Shown here: one piece after another, positions 32,107 through 42,661 of the stretch
How positions within the stretch are numbered: the stretch's first letter is position 1
Layout of the letters: each line of letters opens with the position of its first letter
Assembly (NCBI GenBank): GCA_964618565.1
Contig: CAZUBA010000006.1
Coordinates: forward strand, 1 to 61,542
Source: STC-113 sp964618565
GTDB taxonomy: Bacteria; Patescibacteriota; Gracilibacteria; BD1-5; UBA2023
Direction: 5' to 3'
Length of the DNA: 61,542 nt
The notes under the pieces: model-generated
The model's database searches: none
Told to the model about the DNA's origin: nothing
Seen by the model: only the letters and a program-made list of their open reading frames with translations
Translations under genes and position numbers: made by a program

Positions 32107-32331
32107 TTATTTTACGTAGAAATCAGACAGAGATTCTTCCGTTCAAATTGAAATATTCTTACCTTTGCACTCATTGCATTCATAGATGTATTTGTCCGGG
32201 TTTAGCCTTGTAGTCTCTGTGACCTTGTGGCAATCCCTGCAATAGAACTTCACGTCTCATCTCTCTGCCTTAAAATCTTCTTTTTTCTTTCAAAAAGTGG
32301 GGATATTCACCAAATCGCTGTAAGTTGTCAT
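32107..32331 (-). CDS. Small zinc-ribbon protein (74 aa)
   Basis: Two CxxC knuckles, YCRDCHK and YECNECKGK, about 20 residues apart make a zinc ribbon of the rubredoxin-like type. The N-terminus is MTTYSDLVNIPTFGKKKEDF, and the rest is short and polar. Such proteins bind nucleic acid or act as stability factors; nothing more specific can be said. Stands alone between recA and the permease gene. Confidence 0.68.
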
Positions 32332-32477
32332 AATTTATCATTGCTTATTAGAAATTTTACTTCTTAAGTTTATTTGGGTTTTGGATTTTGTAAAGATTAA
32401 ATATCAAAAGAAAAGAATATTTTGCCAGAACTTAATAAAAAGATAAAATATAGGGGTATTATTTAACAAAAAGAAAT

Positions 32478-33617
32478 ATGCTTTTTAAAAAAATATGATT
32501 CATGACTCAAGAAGATTCTGCCTTTCTAAGAAAACTCATCATACTGACCGCTTTTTCGATCATCTTATTTTTTGTTTATAGCGTTTCTGAGGTCCTTAAA
32601 ATATTATTTTTTGCACTTTTTCTGAATGTGCTATTTTCACCTTTCCTTAACCTGATGAACAGAATAAAAATCCGCGATTGGGCATGAATAATCATTATAT
32701 ATCTCCTCGTGATATTATTCCTCATAGTTGTCTTCTTTGCTATAATACCTATTTTCATAAAGCAGTTGAATTTCTTGTTTATCCAGATTTGAGATTCTGT
32801 CAATAATCTTAAAAGTGCATTTGAAGCTGAATGATTGGAATGATTATGAATTCCGACTTACTTGCAATGACCTCTTGAAAGCATTGACTTCAGCACGATA
32901 TTGAATTCCATAAAAGATAATGCGAAAGATATTTCTGTTTATGTTTCAGATAATCTTAAGAACTTCTTATCAAGTTGAGCATGAGTCATATTTTCATTCA
33001 CGGCTGCAATTTTACAGTTTCTGCTGGTTTTTATATTTGCATTCTTCATAGCATTGGAAAGAAGAGAGGTAAGGAATTTCTTTTATAGGATCTTGCCTGA
33101 AAAAGCCTCGAAATATATCTTATCAAGAGAAAAAACCATCATAAACACATTGTCTAACTGGTTCAGATGACAGGTGATTTTGGGGATAAGCATGTTTTTT
33201 GCAACACTTATCTGACTTCTTGTAATCAGATTATTCTGAATAAGGATAAATGAATTCTTTTCTCTTGCACTGATATCATGAATGATGGAATTCATTCCGT
33301 ATATATGACCATTCATCGCTTTTCTTCCTGCCCTTGCGCTTTCTACGGCTTTCTGATTAAAATGAGTGGTCATCATTACAATCTTATATCTCGTATTGCA
33401 ACAAACCGAAAACAATCTCCTTGTCCCGTACATCATGAGCAGAACATTATCGTTATCGCCTTTTGCGGTGTTGCTTTGAATGGTTACATGAGCAAGCCTG
33501 TTATGAGTGATTTGAATAATACTTGCCATTCCTGTAGTATCAGTGATACAAATATTATTGGATGATTATTTTAAGAATAAAAAAGCCGTAAAATGAATAA
33601 ATTCTCCTGAAGCGTAA
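32478..33617 (+). CDS. AI-2E/PerM-family permease (379 aa)
   Basis: Polytopic protein with the AI-2E transporter layout: helices at residues about 15-75 (AFSIILFFVYSVSEVLKILF), an extracytoplasmic loop of about 100 residues, then five to six helices in the C-terminal half with FIPYIGPFIAFLPALAL-like sequence (here MMEFIPYIGPFIAFLPALAL). That FxPxxG-P motif is the family's mark. The ligand is uncertain, as many homologues do not move AI-2 and some act as cation exchangers. The end overlaps the next gene by 25 bases. Confidence 0.82.
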
Positions 33618-33973
33618 GTTTCAAATGAAATAAGGTTTCGGGTAAAGATTTACCATTTGATAGTCTGAAAAATATTGATTCCGATTGAAATACCGTATTA
33701 TTCTGCTTATGAAGGACAGAGTTTCATACTTCTGAAGAAATTGTGGAATTCATACGATCAAGAATTAATTCTTTAATGATAGGGTTTGATATTTCAATAA
33801 ATACAGAAGATAAAATAGAACTCTTGACAGAAAAAATATGAGACTCTAAAATATATGTTTTAGAAAGATATGAGTGAGTGGATTTTGATGAGGTTGTAGC
33901 TTCAGAAAAGAATAAACAAAATGTTGTTTCCATAAGGGAAGCTGAGAACGATGAAAATTGAAAAAGGGTCATA
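33593..33973 (+). CDS. Unknown protein coupled to the permease gene (126 aa)
   Basis: No family recognised. Hydrophilic, with many Glu/Asp/Ser and alternating strands and helices (NTVLFCLGRTEFHTSEEIVE and IEFIRSRINSLMIG). It starts inside the last 25 bases of the permease gene, so the two are coupled. No signal peptide. Ends in GKGS followed by TAA. Confidence 0.62.
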
Positions 33974-34007
33974 AAGGTTGATCGAGTACTGTAAAAAGCA
34001 AAAAAAT

Positions 34008-34035
34008 TTGACAATGATGGAATAACAAATATAAA
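34008..34035 (+). promoter_or_regulatory. Promoter of the intergenic transcript at 34.0-34.2 kb
   Basis: TTGACA (34008-34013), 16-base spacer, TATAAA (34030-34035). It lies 35 bases after the upstream gene's stop and 200 bases before the next CDS. Confidence 0.6.
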
Positions 34036-34041
34036 GACTCA

Positions 34042-34154
34042 CACAAAAACTAACTTGTTTTATGAAAAACCTACTCCCACTTACATCATATAGCTTCTGG
34101 TATTATTTCTTTCGGACCGCCGATGGAAAGTTTTTGATGTAAGCAATTTTTTTT
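34042..34154 (+). ncRNA. Candidate small RNA or aromatic-rich leader with own promoter and terminator
   Basis: A stem of nine pairs, CTTACATCA (34080-34088) and TGATGTAAG (34135-34143), is followed by CAATTTTTTTT. Its 46-base loop holds an inner hairpin (CTTTCGG, ACCG, CCG, then GGAAAG). A reading frame of 26 codons inside begins MKNLLPLTSYSFWYYFFRTA and ends with TAA after FLM, in the stem. Its Ser-Phe-Trp-Tyr-Tyr-Phe-Phe run recalls aromatic leader peptides. The frame lacks a clear ribosome site. Either a small RNA or an attenuator controlling the gene at 34239; I cannot decide. Confidence 0.4.
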
Positions 34155-34168
34155 AATTCACAAAAACT

Positions 34169-34206
34169 AAATCCTTCGGTAATAATAACCGAAGGATTTT
34201 TTATTT
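34169..34206 (+). terminator. Second terminator in the same gap
   Basis: AATCCTTCGGT, loop, ACCGAAGGATT followed by T6. It stands 15 bases past the first terminator-like stem at 34080-34154, so the transcript has two successive stops before the 34239 gene. Confidence 0.85.
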
Positions 34207-34238
34207 TTAACTTTTACTAAATCACCACAATATTAATT

Positions 34239-34778
34239 ATGAACTGACTTGCTGAATGGACAAAAAATACATCAACTAGGGAAGCGCAATTATGAAGGAC
34301 TGGAATTCAAGCCAAGGCTAATTCAACAAAAATTGAGACAATTCTGCTATCTTGACCGCAAACTTCAAGCCATATAAACAAAAAATGAATTCTTGTTTAC
34401 GATAATGGCATTCTAATGTTATTCTGAAAAGTAGCTGATAGAAAAAATAAATGTTTGCAAAGAAAGAATACAGAGATAAGGCCTACAATTAATGTCTCAA
34501 AACAAATTGAGCAATGACTCAATGATGATCTCAAGAATTGATGGCGAGGCAATATCCATCATCTGAAAGCTAATCCAGAAACTGTCAAATGCCTATTTAT
34601 AGAGTGAGTGATAACTCATAGCATGCTTAAAAATGCACATGTAACGGATTGAGTAGTAATAATCAGCATGGTATATTTTGAGTCAATAGATTGAAAAATG
34701 GCCTTGACCATACTTTGCTCACCAGAATTTGAATTCGATTATGCGTCAGTTGATAATAGATGAAAAATCATTGAATAA
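34239..34778 (+). CDS. Unknown protein (179 aa)
   Basis: No family recognised. Hydrophilic, no signal or membrane segment. Features: basic N-terminus (MNGLAEWTKNTSTREAQLG), a central Lys/Asn-rich stretch and a conserved-looking C-terminal part with LFIEGVITHSMLKNAHVTDG and MALTILCSPEFEFDYA. Follows the structured transcript described above. Ends in TAA at 34776, 10 bases before the RAYT-type palindrome. Confidence 0.6.
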
Positions 34779-34788
34779 AACCTAATTT

Positions 34789-34842
34789 GTAGAGGTGTAG
34801 CGCGCTACGCCTCTACAAAGACGCTTTGCAATGCGCGTCTAC
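34789..34842. repeat. REP-like palindrome pair
   Basis: GTAGAGGTGTAGCG joined to CGCTACGCCTCTAC (34789-34816, one G-U-type mismatch), then a second copy AAGACGCTTTGC and AATGCGCGTCTAC. Same family as the GTAGAGACAAGGCA palindromes at 55463 and 61165. The surrounding 34779-34973 has no gene. Confidence 0.75.
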
Positions 34843-34973
34843 ATCAAATCCATCCGTACAGACGCGAGATCCTTGCATATGATTAGAAAAAACTAAAGAA
34901 ATTGATTTTGAAAATGCACAAAAATATATAGAATCATGCCCTCCCAAAATATTAAAAATTAATAATTAATGAT

Positions 34974-35468
34974 ATGCAATTGAATAATTGAATCCTGCCA
35001 ATGAAAAAGCCTCTGGTAATAATCTCTCCTGAAGAAATAAAAAATCAAGAATGAGCCAAGCATCGTGGTGTATCCGACTCCTTAAGAGTTACTGTTTCAA
35101 GGCTTCTGGAAAACGATAATCTTGTGACAATCTTTAATACTTTCAAGACTAGATATCCTTACGGAATAGATTATAGATTATGAGAGGATAAGATTGAATG
35201 AAAAGATTATCTTAGATTGGAAGTCGGAAATAAGAAATATTTTATAACTTGTGATATTTGGAATGAAAATATGCCGAATGAGCATATTCGTCTTAATGTT
35301 TTTTCCAATCTTGATTTCTGGAGTTCGAAATCTAAAAAAGTTGAAATATTCAAAGATTGAAAGCTGGCTACTTGGCAATCTAAGACTTGAGAAAAAGATG
35401 CAGCCATAGAATGTCTAGATATGAGCTGACTGCTAAGCTCTTTCTTAAGAAAAATAAGCACGTATTAA
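34974..35468 (+). CDS. Unknown protein (164 aa)
   Basis: No family recognised. Hydrophilic and compact: KKPLVIISPEEIKNQEGAKH at the start, then VTIFNTFKTRYPYGIDYRLG, a basic/aromatic stretch (NKKYFITCDIWNENMPNEHI) and a short C-terminal helix. Start chosen at the ATG whose frame runs through; another ATG four codons upstream is in a blocked frame. Ends before a strong terminator. Confidence 0.6.
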
Positions 35469-35487
35469 TCGATTTGGTAAAGATTAA

Positions 35488-35523
35488 AAAGCCGCCTTTT
35501 TAAAAAAGGGGGCTTTTTAATCG
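35488..35523. terminator. Terminator
   Basis: AAAAAGCC-G-CCTTTT, loop, AAAAGG-G-GGCTTTTT followed by T-rich sequence. It can serve both the gene ending at 35468 and the HD-domain gene ending at 35529. Confidence 0.75.
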
Positions 35524-35528
35524 TATTT

Positions 35529-36770
35529 TTAAACCAAATCATATTCAGCCTTCCACTCCCATCATTTGACGGCATATTCTTCTTTTAATCGTTTTTTCAA
35601 AATTTTCAGAAGCGGATTGATCTCAGGAATTTTTTCAAATGTTTTGTCGCAATACATTGCTATCATATCAGGCTCATCAAAATTTGTGTGAGTATGATAA
35701 AGAAGGTGGCTTATGGATTCAAGCTTATCAAGCGCTTTTACCAATTTTGCCTCTTTAGTTTCTCAATTTTCATATTCCTGCCAATAACCGAAAATCTCGT
35801 TTCAAAGATTCTCCGGCAGGATGCTCCTGATTTCAGCCATTGCATTTAGCTCATTTCAAAGCTTTTGTTCTTTTGTCATTTCTCAATTATATATCTTTAT
35901 ATTATCGATATCTCAAGTGATGGCACCATAAATCTCATGAAATAGGGCTATTTCTAAAGCCCTTAATATATCAATGTCCAATTTAAATATATCTTGAGTC
36001 ACCATGACCATAAAAGACAATCTGAAGATATGTTCAGCTGCCGTATCTTTTTCTTGAATCAGGGGACTTGAATCGTATCTTATTGTTTCTTTCAGTTTCT
36101 GTGCCAGCTGGAAAAAGCTGAATATTTTATCAAAATCATTGAATTCTTCAAATTCTCATTGCACTTCATATTCTTCTTTCCACGGAATGCCAGATTCAAT
36201 ATAAAGATCTTTCAATTTTCATATGAATCATGCGTGATAACCTTTTAATCAAGGATATTTTAACATGGCATTCTGAGGGTGTGAAACAGCTTTTTCTGGA
36301 ATATCGATATAGCTTGATCAATGATATAAGAGGAAACTCATCGATTCCATTTTTTCTGCCGCTTTAATGAATATCGCCTCTTTTGATGCTCATGACGAAT
36401 ATTCATCCCAGAGATCAAAAATAACTTGTCCTGAGCTTTCTGGCAATATTTCTGTAATTTTTTTTATAACCTCCACTCATTTCTTATATTTATCATCTCT
36501 ATTTGATAATCAAAGATAAAATTGCTTATAATCATCATTTCAAGTCAATGTCTCAGCAAAATCATGTATCAAAGTCAATTTGATGACTTTTAAGGCATCA
36601 AGTCAGAGGGATGTATTTTTTACTACGATATGATTCATTACTGCAGCTTGCCAAGTGTGACTTGCTACAGAGTCTTTTTTGATAACGGTATCGCTTGTTT
36701 CATATCTTAATGTTTTCTTGGCTGCTTCCAGAAATTGCATAAATTCAAAAAGCTTCTCTGCTTCATTCAT
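35529..36770 (-). CDS. Tandem HD-domain protein (413 aa)
   Basis: Two metal-dependent phosphohydrolase units of the HD_3/YfbR-like type. Unit 1: SVASHTWQAAVMNHIV (His38), LTLIHDFAETLTGN (His69, Asp70). Unit 2: TAAEHIFRLSFMVMV, ALFHEIYGAITGDI, where His278 is followed by Glu279 instead of Asp. Unit 2 may therefore be catalytically weak or have another specificity. Substrates of this group are nucleotides (5'-nucleotidase YfbR) or related phosphates. The start at ATG 36770 was chosen over an upstream TTG at 36809. A 28-bp GC-rich palindrome lies 36 bases upstream. Confidence 0.8.
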
Positions 36771-36805
36771 GATATCATTATTAAAGATGTAAAATACATT
36801 TCTTT

Positions 36806-36833
36806 TCAAGCCCGGGCTCGAGCCCGGGCTTGA
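36806..36833. repeat. Perfect 28-bp GC-rich palindrome
   Basis: TCAAGCCCGGGCTC joined to GAGCCCGGGCTTGA. The 20 central bases are nearly all G or C in a genome of about 33% GC, and a related 16-bp palindrome (TCAAGCCCGGGCTTGA) occurs at 53581-53596. No U tract follows on either strand, so it is not a classic terminator. Position: just upstream of minus-strand genes in both cases. Confidence 0.85.
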
Positions 36834-36845
36834 ATTTATAAACTT

Positions 36846-38045
36846 TTAAACTTTAAATTCTCAATCTTCATATATGACAACTTCGCTTCAGTCTTGCAGA
36901 GTTGCGGTAACCTTGCGATTTTTGGTTGACATGATGTCGGTGTGTATGGAGGATTCGTTGAATCACATATTCTTAAATTCCTCTAACGGAGTATTTGCAA
37001 CGTCTCAAACATATGCCTCATAAAAAGACGATCAAACCGCTACATGCGTATTGCCGAATTCTCAACCCACATTTTCATCATAAAGAGTTTCTCACATGAA
37101 TTTTGTGATTCTTGAAAATCTTCTATCAGTAAGTGAAAATTCTCCAAGCTTGTTTGCATTTTCCGCTGCAACCATTTCTTTCAGGAGATCTTCTCAATTA
37201 TTGGCCGTAGCTTCAGTTATGATTCAATCTTTGAATTTCAATTCGATTCAATCAACTCTGTTGCCGTATCTGTAAAGGGGCTGATTGAATCTTATCCATC
37301 CATTGGTTCATCTCCAATCAGGTGAAGTGAATATCTCAAATGAAGGAATATTCCTTCCTGAACCGCCTAGCCATTTTCTATTTTCTCCGATCTTTATATG
37401 TAAATCCGCGTCTTCTCAAAGTATATGGACTTTCTCGATTTTCAAATCATCAAGCTTTGACTTAATGTCTTGTATTCAAACGAAAACTTCTCTCCATTTT
37501 GCTATCGGATCTGCTTCATCCAGAAAACATGCTTTGATGATTTCGTTCCAGTATTCTTCCATCGTCAATCATGCAGCCTTTGCCATTGCCTCAGTTCAGA
37601 AAAGTCAGACTACCCAGGTCTGTTTTCCAGCATTTTCTTTGTCTCTTCTTGCATCCATATAGAATCATGCAGCTCTTTGCCTTCAGATTATCTTTTTTGA
37701 ATCTATTCATTTAAGTTCATATTTGTCCCAGCTTGATTCTATCCTAAGAAAATGATCGCATGTTTTGACTATTTCAAGGCAATAATCCTTCGGCCAAAAA
37801 TTTATCTGTTCATCATTTCAGATTTCAAAAAGATGTCTCTGGGATCATTCCGGAATATAATTGATTATATAATTTCCTCCTGCCTCCAGGACCGATTTCT
37901 GAAGTTCAATGAGAAGCAATTTAGCACTTTCAGGCACTTGCAGATATATGACTTCTCCAGGCTTCATTCATTCTCATGACCATAATGCAAATTTAATCAG
38001 TATATCTGCATAATTCTTGAGTACCTGCTGACTTGGTGTATACAT
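36846..38045 (-). CDS. M29-family aminopeptidase (399 aa)
   Basis: Thermophilic-metalloprotease (AmpS/PepS) type aminopeptidase. Landmarks: GVMKPGEVIYLQVPES-like N-term region (here EGMKPGEVIYLQ), WEEYWNEIIKACFLDEADP, IHILGEDADLHIKIGENRKW and a C-terminal metal-binding block GGEFGNTHVAVGSSFYEAYV with SSIHTDIMST. Length matches the family (about 400). Cytosolic; likely releases N-terminal residues from peptides. Divergent from the next plus-strand genes. Confidence 0.82.
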
Positions 38046-38148
38046 TTAGATTAAATTAAATAATAAATAAGGAGAATTTTAACTATATTTCAGAAAAACA
38101 CCAAATAATTTTGCATTTAATAGAAAGTAATGTTAATATTTAGACATA

Positions 38149-38526
38149 ATGCTACCTAACCTTATCCATATGTTGTGAATTTATAATGAGGGCAAGATAA
38201 CGCTTGATACTGTCTCCAGTGCATTAAATGACATATTCTTCTCATATCCGGATGTGGCTGATTCACTTATAAATAGAGTGATTTCCGATACTGAAAAAGA
38301 GGAGGATTTGGAGTTTTTCTTTGATAGCATAGCTAACGTGAACGAAGAAAACATAAAATGAAACGTTAGTGCTTCGGAAGAAAAGCTTCTAATAGAGAGC
38401 TTCCGTGCCCTGCTTGGAAATTACGACTCAATGAAAACACAAAAATTGAACATTTCAGAAATGAAAATTCAAGAAGAAATGGAAAAAAATAATATATCTG
38501 AGGATAATTTAAATGTAATTTTTTAA
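38149..38526 (+). CDS. Unknown acidic protein (125 aa)
   Basis: No family recognised. Helical and acidic (NRVISDTEKEEDLEFFFDSI, EKLLIESFRALLGNYDSMKT), with a coiled-coil-like C-terminus. Four bases upstream of the next small gene, so a two-gene unit. Confidence 0.6.
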
Positions 38527-38529
38527 AAT

Positions 38530-38760
38530 ATGTGAGAAAAAATAGATGGGATAAATGAAAAAGTGGAAGCTTGAAAAGAGGCTGTAACCTCTGCAATCAC
38601 TTGATTAAAGAATCTTATGATGAAGAATGCCAACTCGGAATGAGAGAAAATTTGAAAATGAATGCAAGGGCTTATTCAAAGACAGGCAATTAAGACTATG
38701 AATAATAGGCACGAAGCTCAAGATAGCATCAGAAGAGCTTTTAACTTTCCTCAAAGCTAG
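38530..38760 (+). CDS. Unknown small protein (76 aa)
   Basis: No family recognised. Helical and charged (GINEKVEAGKEAVTSAITGL, NNRHEAQDSIRRAFNF). Ends with TAG. Follows the 125-residue gene after 3 bases. The gap to 38976 (38761-38968) holds only the promoter at 38918-38946. Confidence 0.6.
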
Positions 38761-38917
38761 AAAAATTTATAGAAGAAGCTCAATAGAAAATATTCGGACT
38801 TCTTTTGCTTTATGATTGCGCTCAAAAATTGAAAGAAATGGCAATATTATAATCGCAAAGTTACTCGTCTAAACATTTTCTATTCCATAAGCTTAACAAA
38901 GGGAATTTTTTATAAAT

Positions 38918-38946
38918 TTGAAAAAAATCTGCTTTTATGGTAATAT
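38918..38946 (+). promoter_or_regulatory. Promoter of the 496-aa gene
   Basis: TTGAAA (38918-38923), 17-base spacer, TAATAT (38941-38946), 30 bases before the start at 38977. Confidence 0.6.
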
Positions 38947-38976
38947 CAAGGAAATTTAATAGATAAGAAATGACTT

Positions 38977-40467
38977 ATGAGGAATTCCCCGCTGAACCTA
39001 AAAGAAGTCTGCGATCAGACAAATAACATAGAGGAGGACATATACATCAATATGACTGAGTTCGGACCTGCTGAATACAGGGAAATACTTAACCATGCAA
39101 AGCCGATTACCCTATGAGAAGGAGAGGATGCAGAGAATGTTACAATACTTGACCTTTTTAATCTGCCATTGCGGAAAGATGAAGAAATAATAAATTTCAT
39201 AAAAAACAGATTGAAAATCGATATCACGACAGAAGAGGGAATAAAAAAGATAAATGAATTGGTTGCTTATGCTATAGAAATTTATGAAAATAGATACTTG
39301 AGGACACTGCCTGTTAAAATCAAAAATAGGAAATTCCGGACTTCAAATGCGGTTATTGATTTTCTAAGGGAAACAAAGGCAAATAAAAGAAGCTGAAGTC
39401 TAAATTGTGCAATAGCAAAGATCTGCCTTGCAGTCGATGATATAATATCGAACGAGAAAATCAATAGGGCGGAATTCTTGGACAATCAATTCATTAAAGA
39501 ATACTTGGATAGGCCATTTCAAATTGAAGAATGATTTACTGATTCTTCATGAAATCTCTATAGGACATGAAAGGCTGTCATTAGCGGGAAGGTGATAAGC
39601 TTTAAATTAATCTCAAGGCAGAAATCCAAAGAATCGCTTATCTGAAAAGTAATTGCTGAACCTACATATTATTCCATAGATCAGGTCAAGGATTTCGTTG
39701 GGGCATCAATATATGTTGACAATAATGAAGATGCGGAACTCATGATGCAATATATAGATCAGGTTGTATATAAGTGAGAAGGGAAAATAAAAAATAAAAA
39801 TGCCCTTACGAAAGCTTGAATAATGAAGAATGAAAATTTAAACGACACTTTCAGAAAAAAGATATTAGGCTCTCTTAAAGATGAGGATAAAGGGAAATCC
39901 GAAGGTGAAGAAGAATTTAAAGAGCGGAACAAAAAGGGGACAAGCGCAAAATATAATGAAGTGAAAATTGTTTGAGAGGTTCCTCTGGCTCTGGAAGAAT
40001 GAGAAAAATCAACAAAATTCATGTTCTGAACTGAAATTAAATTCATAATAGGATGACATGACAATGAGTCTTGAATCTGTCTTCAGCCAATATATGATTA
40101 CATAAAAAGGCCAAGGGAATTGACAAGATTGGGCCTTCCTGTAAGGAAATTGGATCTGGTGAAATATGTGAATGATTTTTTTGCTAATATTGATGATATA
40201 TTAAAAAAGAGGAATAAGAAAAAAGATATTTATTATAAGGAGCTATTTGATGATTTGGTTGAATTAGGCTATATAAGCGAAGATGAGGCATTATGATCAA
40301 ATAATGAAAAGAATGAAAAGCTTCTTGCTTATTGATTATACAAGCATTTCAGGAATCAGCTGATTAAGATAAAGATGTCTAATTCAAAACAAACTTATTA
40401 TTTCGATGAGAGAGCGCTTCGATTGAGGAATGTATGATTGCATAAGCCTCAATTGATAAAAATTTAA
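38977..40467 (+). CDS. Unknown protein with a RelA/SpoT-like core (496 aa)
   Basis: No sure family. The middle (residues about 165-250) reads ISGKVISFKLISRQKSKESL, then YYSIDQVKDFVGASIYVDNN and AELMMQYID, which resembles the RelA/SpoT nucleotidyltransferase pattern (RxKSxxS...K, then DhhGhRhh). If real, this would be a diverged (p)ppGpp synthetase or related toxin. The flanking regions are Lys/Asn/Glu-rich and helical. The start at ATG 38977 was chosen because the ATG at 38970 runs into an early TAA. The motif similarity is suggestive only. Confidence 0.5.
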
Positions 40468-40476
40468 TATAAATAT

Positions 40477-40512
40477 GAAAAATCCGGATTCAAGAATCCG
40501 GATTTTTTTTTA
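40477..40512. terminator. Terminator
   Basis: AAAATCCGGATTC, loop AAG, AATCCGGATTTT followed by T6; it serves the 496-aa gene and the convergent 57-aa gene. Confidence 0.9.
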
Positions 40513-40517
40513 TTCAT

Positions 40518-40691
40518 TTATTGCTTTTTTGAAAGTATCCTGAACAATTGCTTTTTTCTGCTTTCAACCAGATCCAAATATAAAGCATCATATTCTTCAT
40601 TTATACATCAATGCTTTCTTTCTAAATCAAGAAGTCAACGTTTTAGGTTAAAATTCTCAAAAACTGCAGTACATTCAATTGAATCCAGCAT
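40518..40691 (-). CDS. Unknown small protein after secD (57 aa)
   Basis: MLDSIECTAVFENFNLKRGL start, then a helical charged tail. No family recognised. It lies 5 bases after secD on the same strand. The frame runs through several UGA codons and ends with TAA. Confidence 0.5.
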
Positions 40692-40695
40692 AAAT

Positions 40696-42477
40696 TTATT
40701 TGTTATCGATTCAGATAAATAATTTTAAGTTTTTGCTGAATTTTGGAGCAAAAGCCATAATTAGTACGTGTGAAATCCACATTGCAGAGAACAGGGACAC
40801 TACTAGACCTATACCAAGCATTAATCAGAATCATTTTATAAGATTCACTCATATCATATAAAGCAGAACAGCAGAAACAAATGAGGTGATATGTGAATCC
40901 CATATTGCGGACCATGACCTGTCAAACCCAATTCCTAGCGATTTCATTACTTCATTATTTGATTTCAATTCATCTTTCGAACGTTCAAATATAAGTATGT
41001 TTGCGTCTATTGCAAGTCATATGGATAATATCAAACCTGCAATTGATGCAAGAGAAAGCACTACTCAGAACATTTTAACTAATGCTAAAGTGATCATGAT
41101 ATAACCCAATAAAGCAATTCCGGCCAAAAGTCCAGAAAACCTATATACAATGATAAGGAAGGATAATATCAATAAGAATCCGATGATTCAAGCGTTCCCT
41201 ATGACTTTCAGAGAATCTCATCAGATTTTAGCGTCAATAGCTCTTTCTGAAGTAAGATAAATCGGTGCCGGGACAATTCAAGTATTTATATCATTTGCTA
41301 ATTTCTTAGCAGCATCAATCGTATAAGAACCTGTTATTACAGCCTTACCATCAGGAATGACTGATTGTATTGTAGGAGCAGTAAGTTGTTCTCATCCTAC
41401 GTATATCGCTAATTGTTTATTAAGAAGCCTTTTTGTAAGTTCAGCAAAAATTTTAGCTCAATCTGAATTGAATGTAAGTTCAACTTGCGGTTGAAAACCT
41501 TGATTCATATTGGCAGATGCCTTGGTAAGATATCTCTCATCCAAAATTTGTCATTTCTCAGTTTTTGCAGGAGTCCATTCGCTTGGCTTTTGGCTTACAA
41601 AAATAGTTTGATAGTCAAATACCGTAGCTGTGTATTTTTCTTTTACAGTTTTAGCAGAAGATCAAGTTCACTCAACGACATCCCTCTCTTTTTCCTGTTT
41701 TGAAATTGAGTTGATTTTAACTATAGAATATCACTTTTCTGCTTCTCCTTGAGTTAGTCCCCCATCTTCACCCAGTACATATCATCATTTCTTTTCAGTT
41801 TCAATAATGTCTGAAATATAAGGAGTTTGGACATTTTCCATTCCAGAGAAAGTGGCTTCTGCAGATAGTTCGTCTTTTGTTCAAGATCCGCTAGTATAAA
41901 CCACGTTTTCAAATTGGTCCTTATACTTATTTGCAACAGTATTGAAATCGAATTCCATCGAATCGATATCTTTTTTGATATTTTCAGCAATTTGCTTCCT
42001 TTCTGTTTTATCAGCTTCTGTTATCTCCACTTTCCTTTCTTTAAATTCAAGCCTGACAACCTTACCGATAGTTTCTTTAGCTTTTGCTATATATTCATTG
42101 TTCTTTTGAGAAATTTGTGCTTTTGTAAGATTCTGCCCTTCAAAATTTGAAGAAGGTATCTGCACTATTATGTGAGATTCATTTCAATATTTTGCAGTGA
42201 AAATTGTTGGCTCAGCAGTACCAAGTGAATTTACACGTTTTTCAATGATTGATTTGAGTCACTCAACTATAGTTCCTTCATTATAATCTCATTTCTTCTT
42301 TGCTTCATCAAGATCTATCCTATAATCCAGCTCAACTCAACCTTGAAGATCCAGTCATAATTTATATTCTCCTGAATAAGGCATATTCAAGCCAAAATAA
42401 CTCCATGGAAAAGATATGTAGAATGTTGATCCTAGAATTAAGAAGATAAGAGCAATTTTTAATCAAAGTCCTTTCAT
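40696..42477 (-). CDS. secD: Protein translocase subunit SecD (593 aa)
   Basis: SecYEG-associated RND-type protein that uses proton motive force to help export. N-terminal helix, then the P1-like extracytoplasmic domain (LGLDLQGGVELDYRIDLDEA, the D1 motif, with UGA for both glycines) and a Lys/Glu-rich middle. Six C-terminal helices carry GDSLKVIGNAGIIGFLLILS and the D4-like IGLAIDANILIFERSKDEL (D5 motif). No secF follows or precedes within this window; the gene next door encodes a small unknown protein. Length agrees with SecD of about 600 residues. Confidence 0.93.
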
Positions 42478-42661
42478 TATATATTTTATTTAATATTAAA
42501 GTAAAAACGCGTTAAGTATATAAAAAAAGCCTATCTTGGCAAGATTATTTTGGAATTAAAGAAAATATGAAAACAATCCCTATATTTAATAAGAATTGTT
42601 GGGAATTAAAGATTTGAAGACTGATTTTTTTGATTCTTTGAAAATAAGTTAAGGCCTGATT

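Noticed and set aside
38970..39020. ATG at 38970 as start of the 496-aa protein
   Set aside because: That frame meets TAA after 18 codons; the ATG at 38977 gives the open frame.
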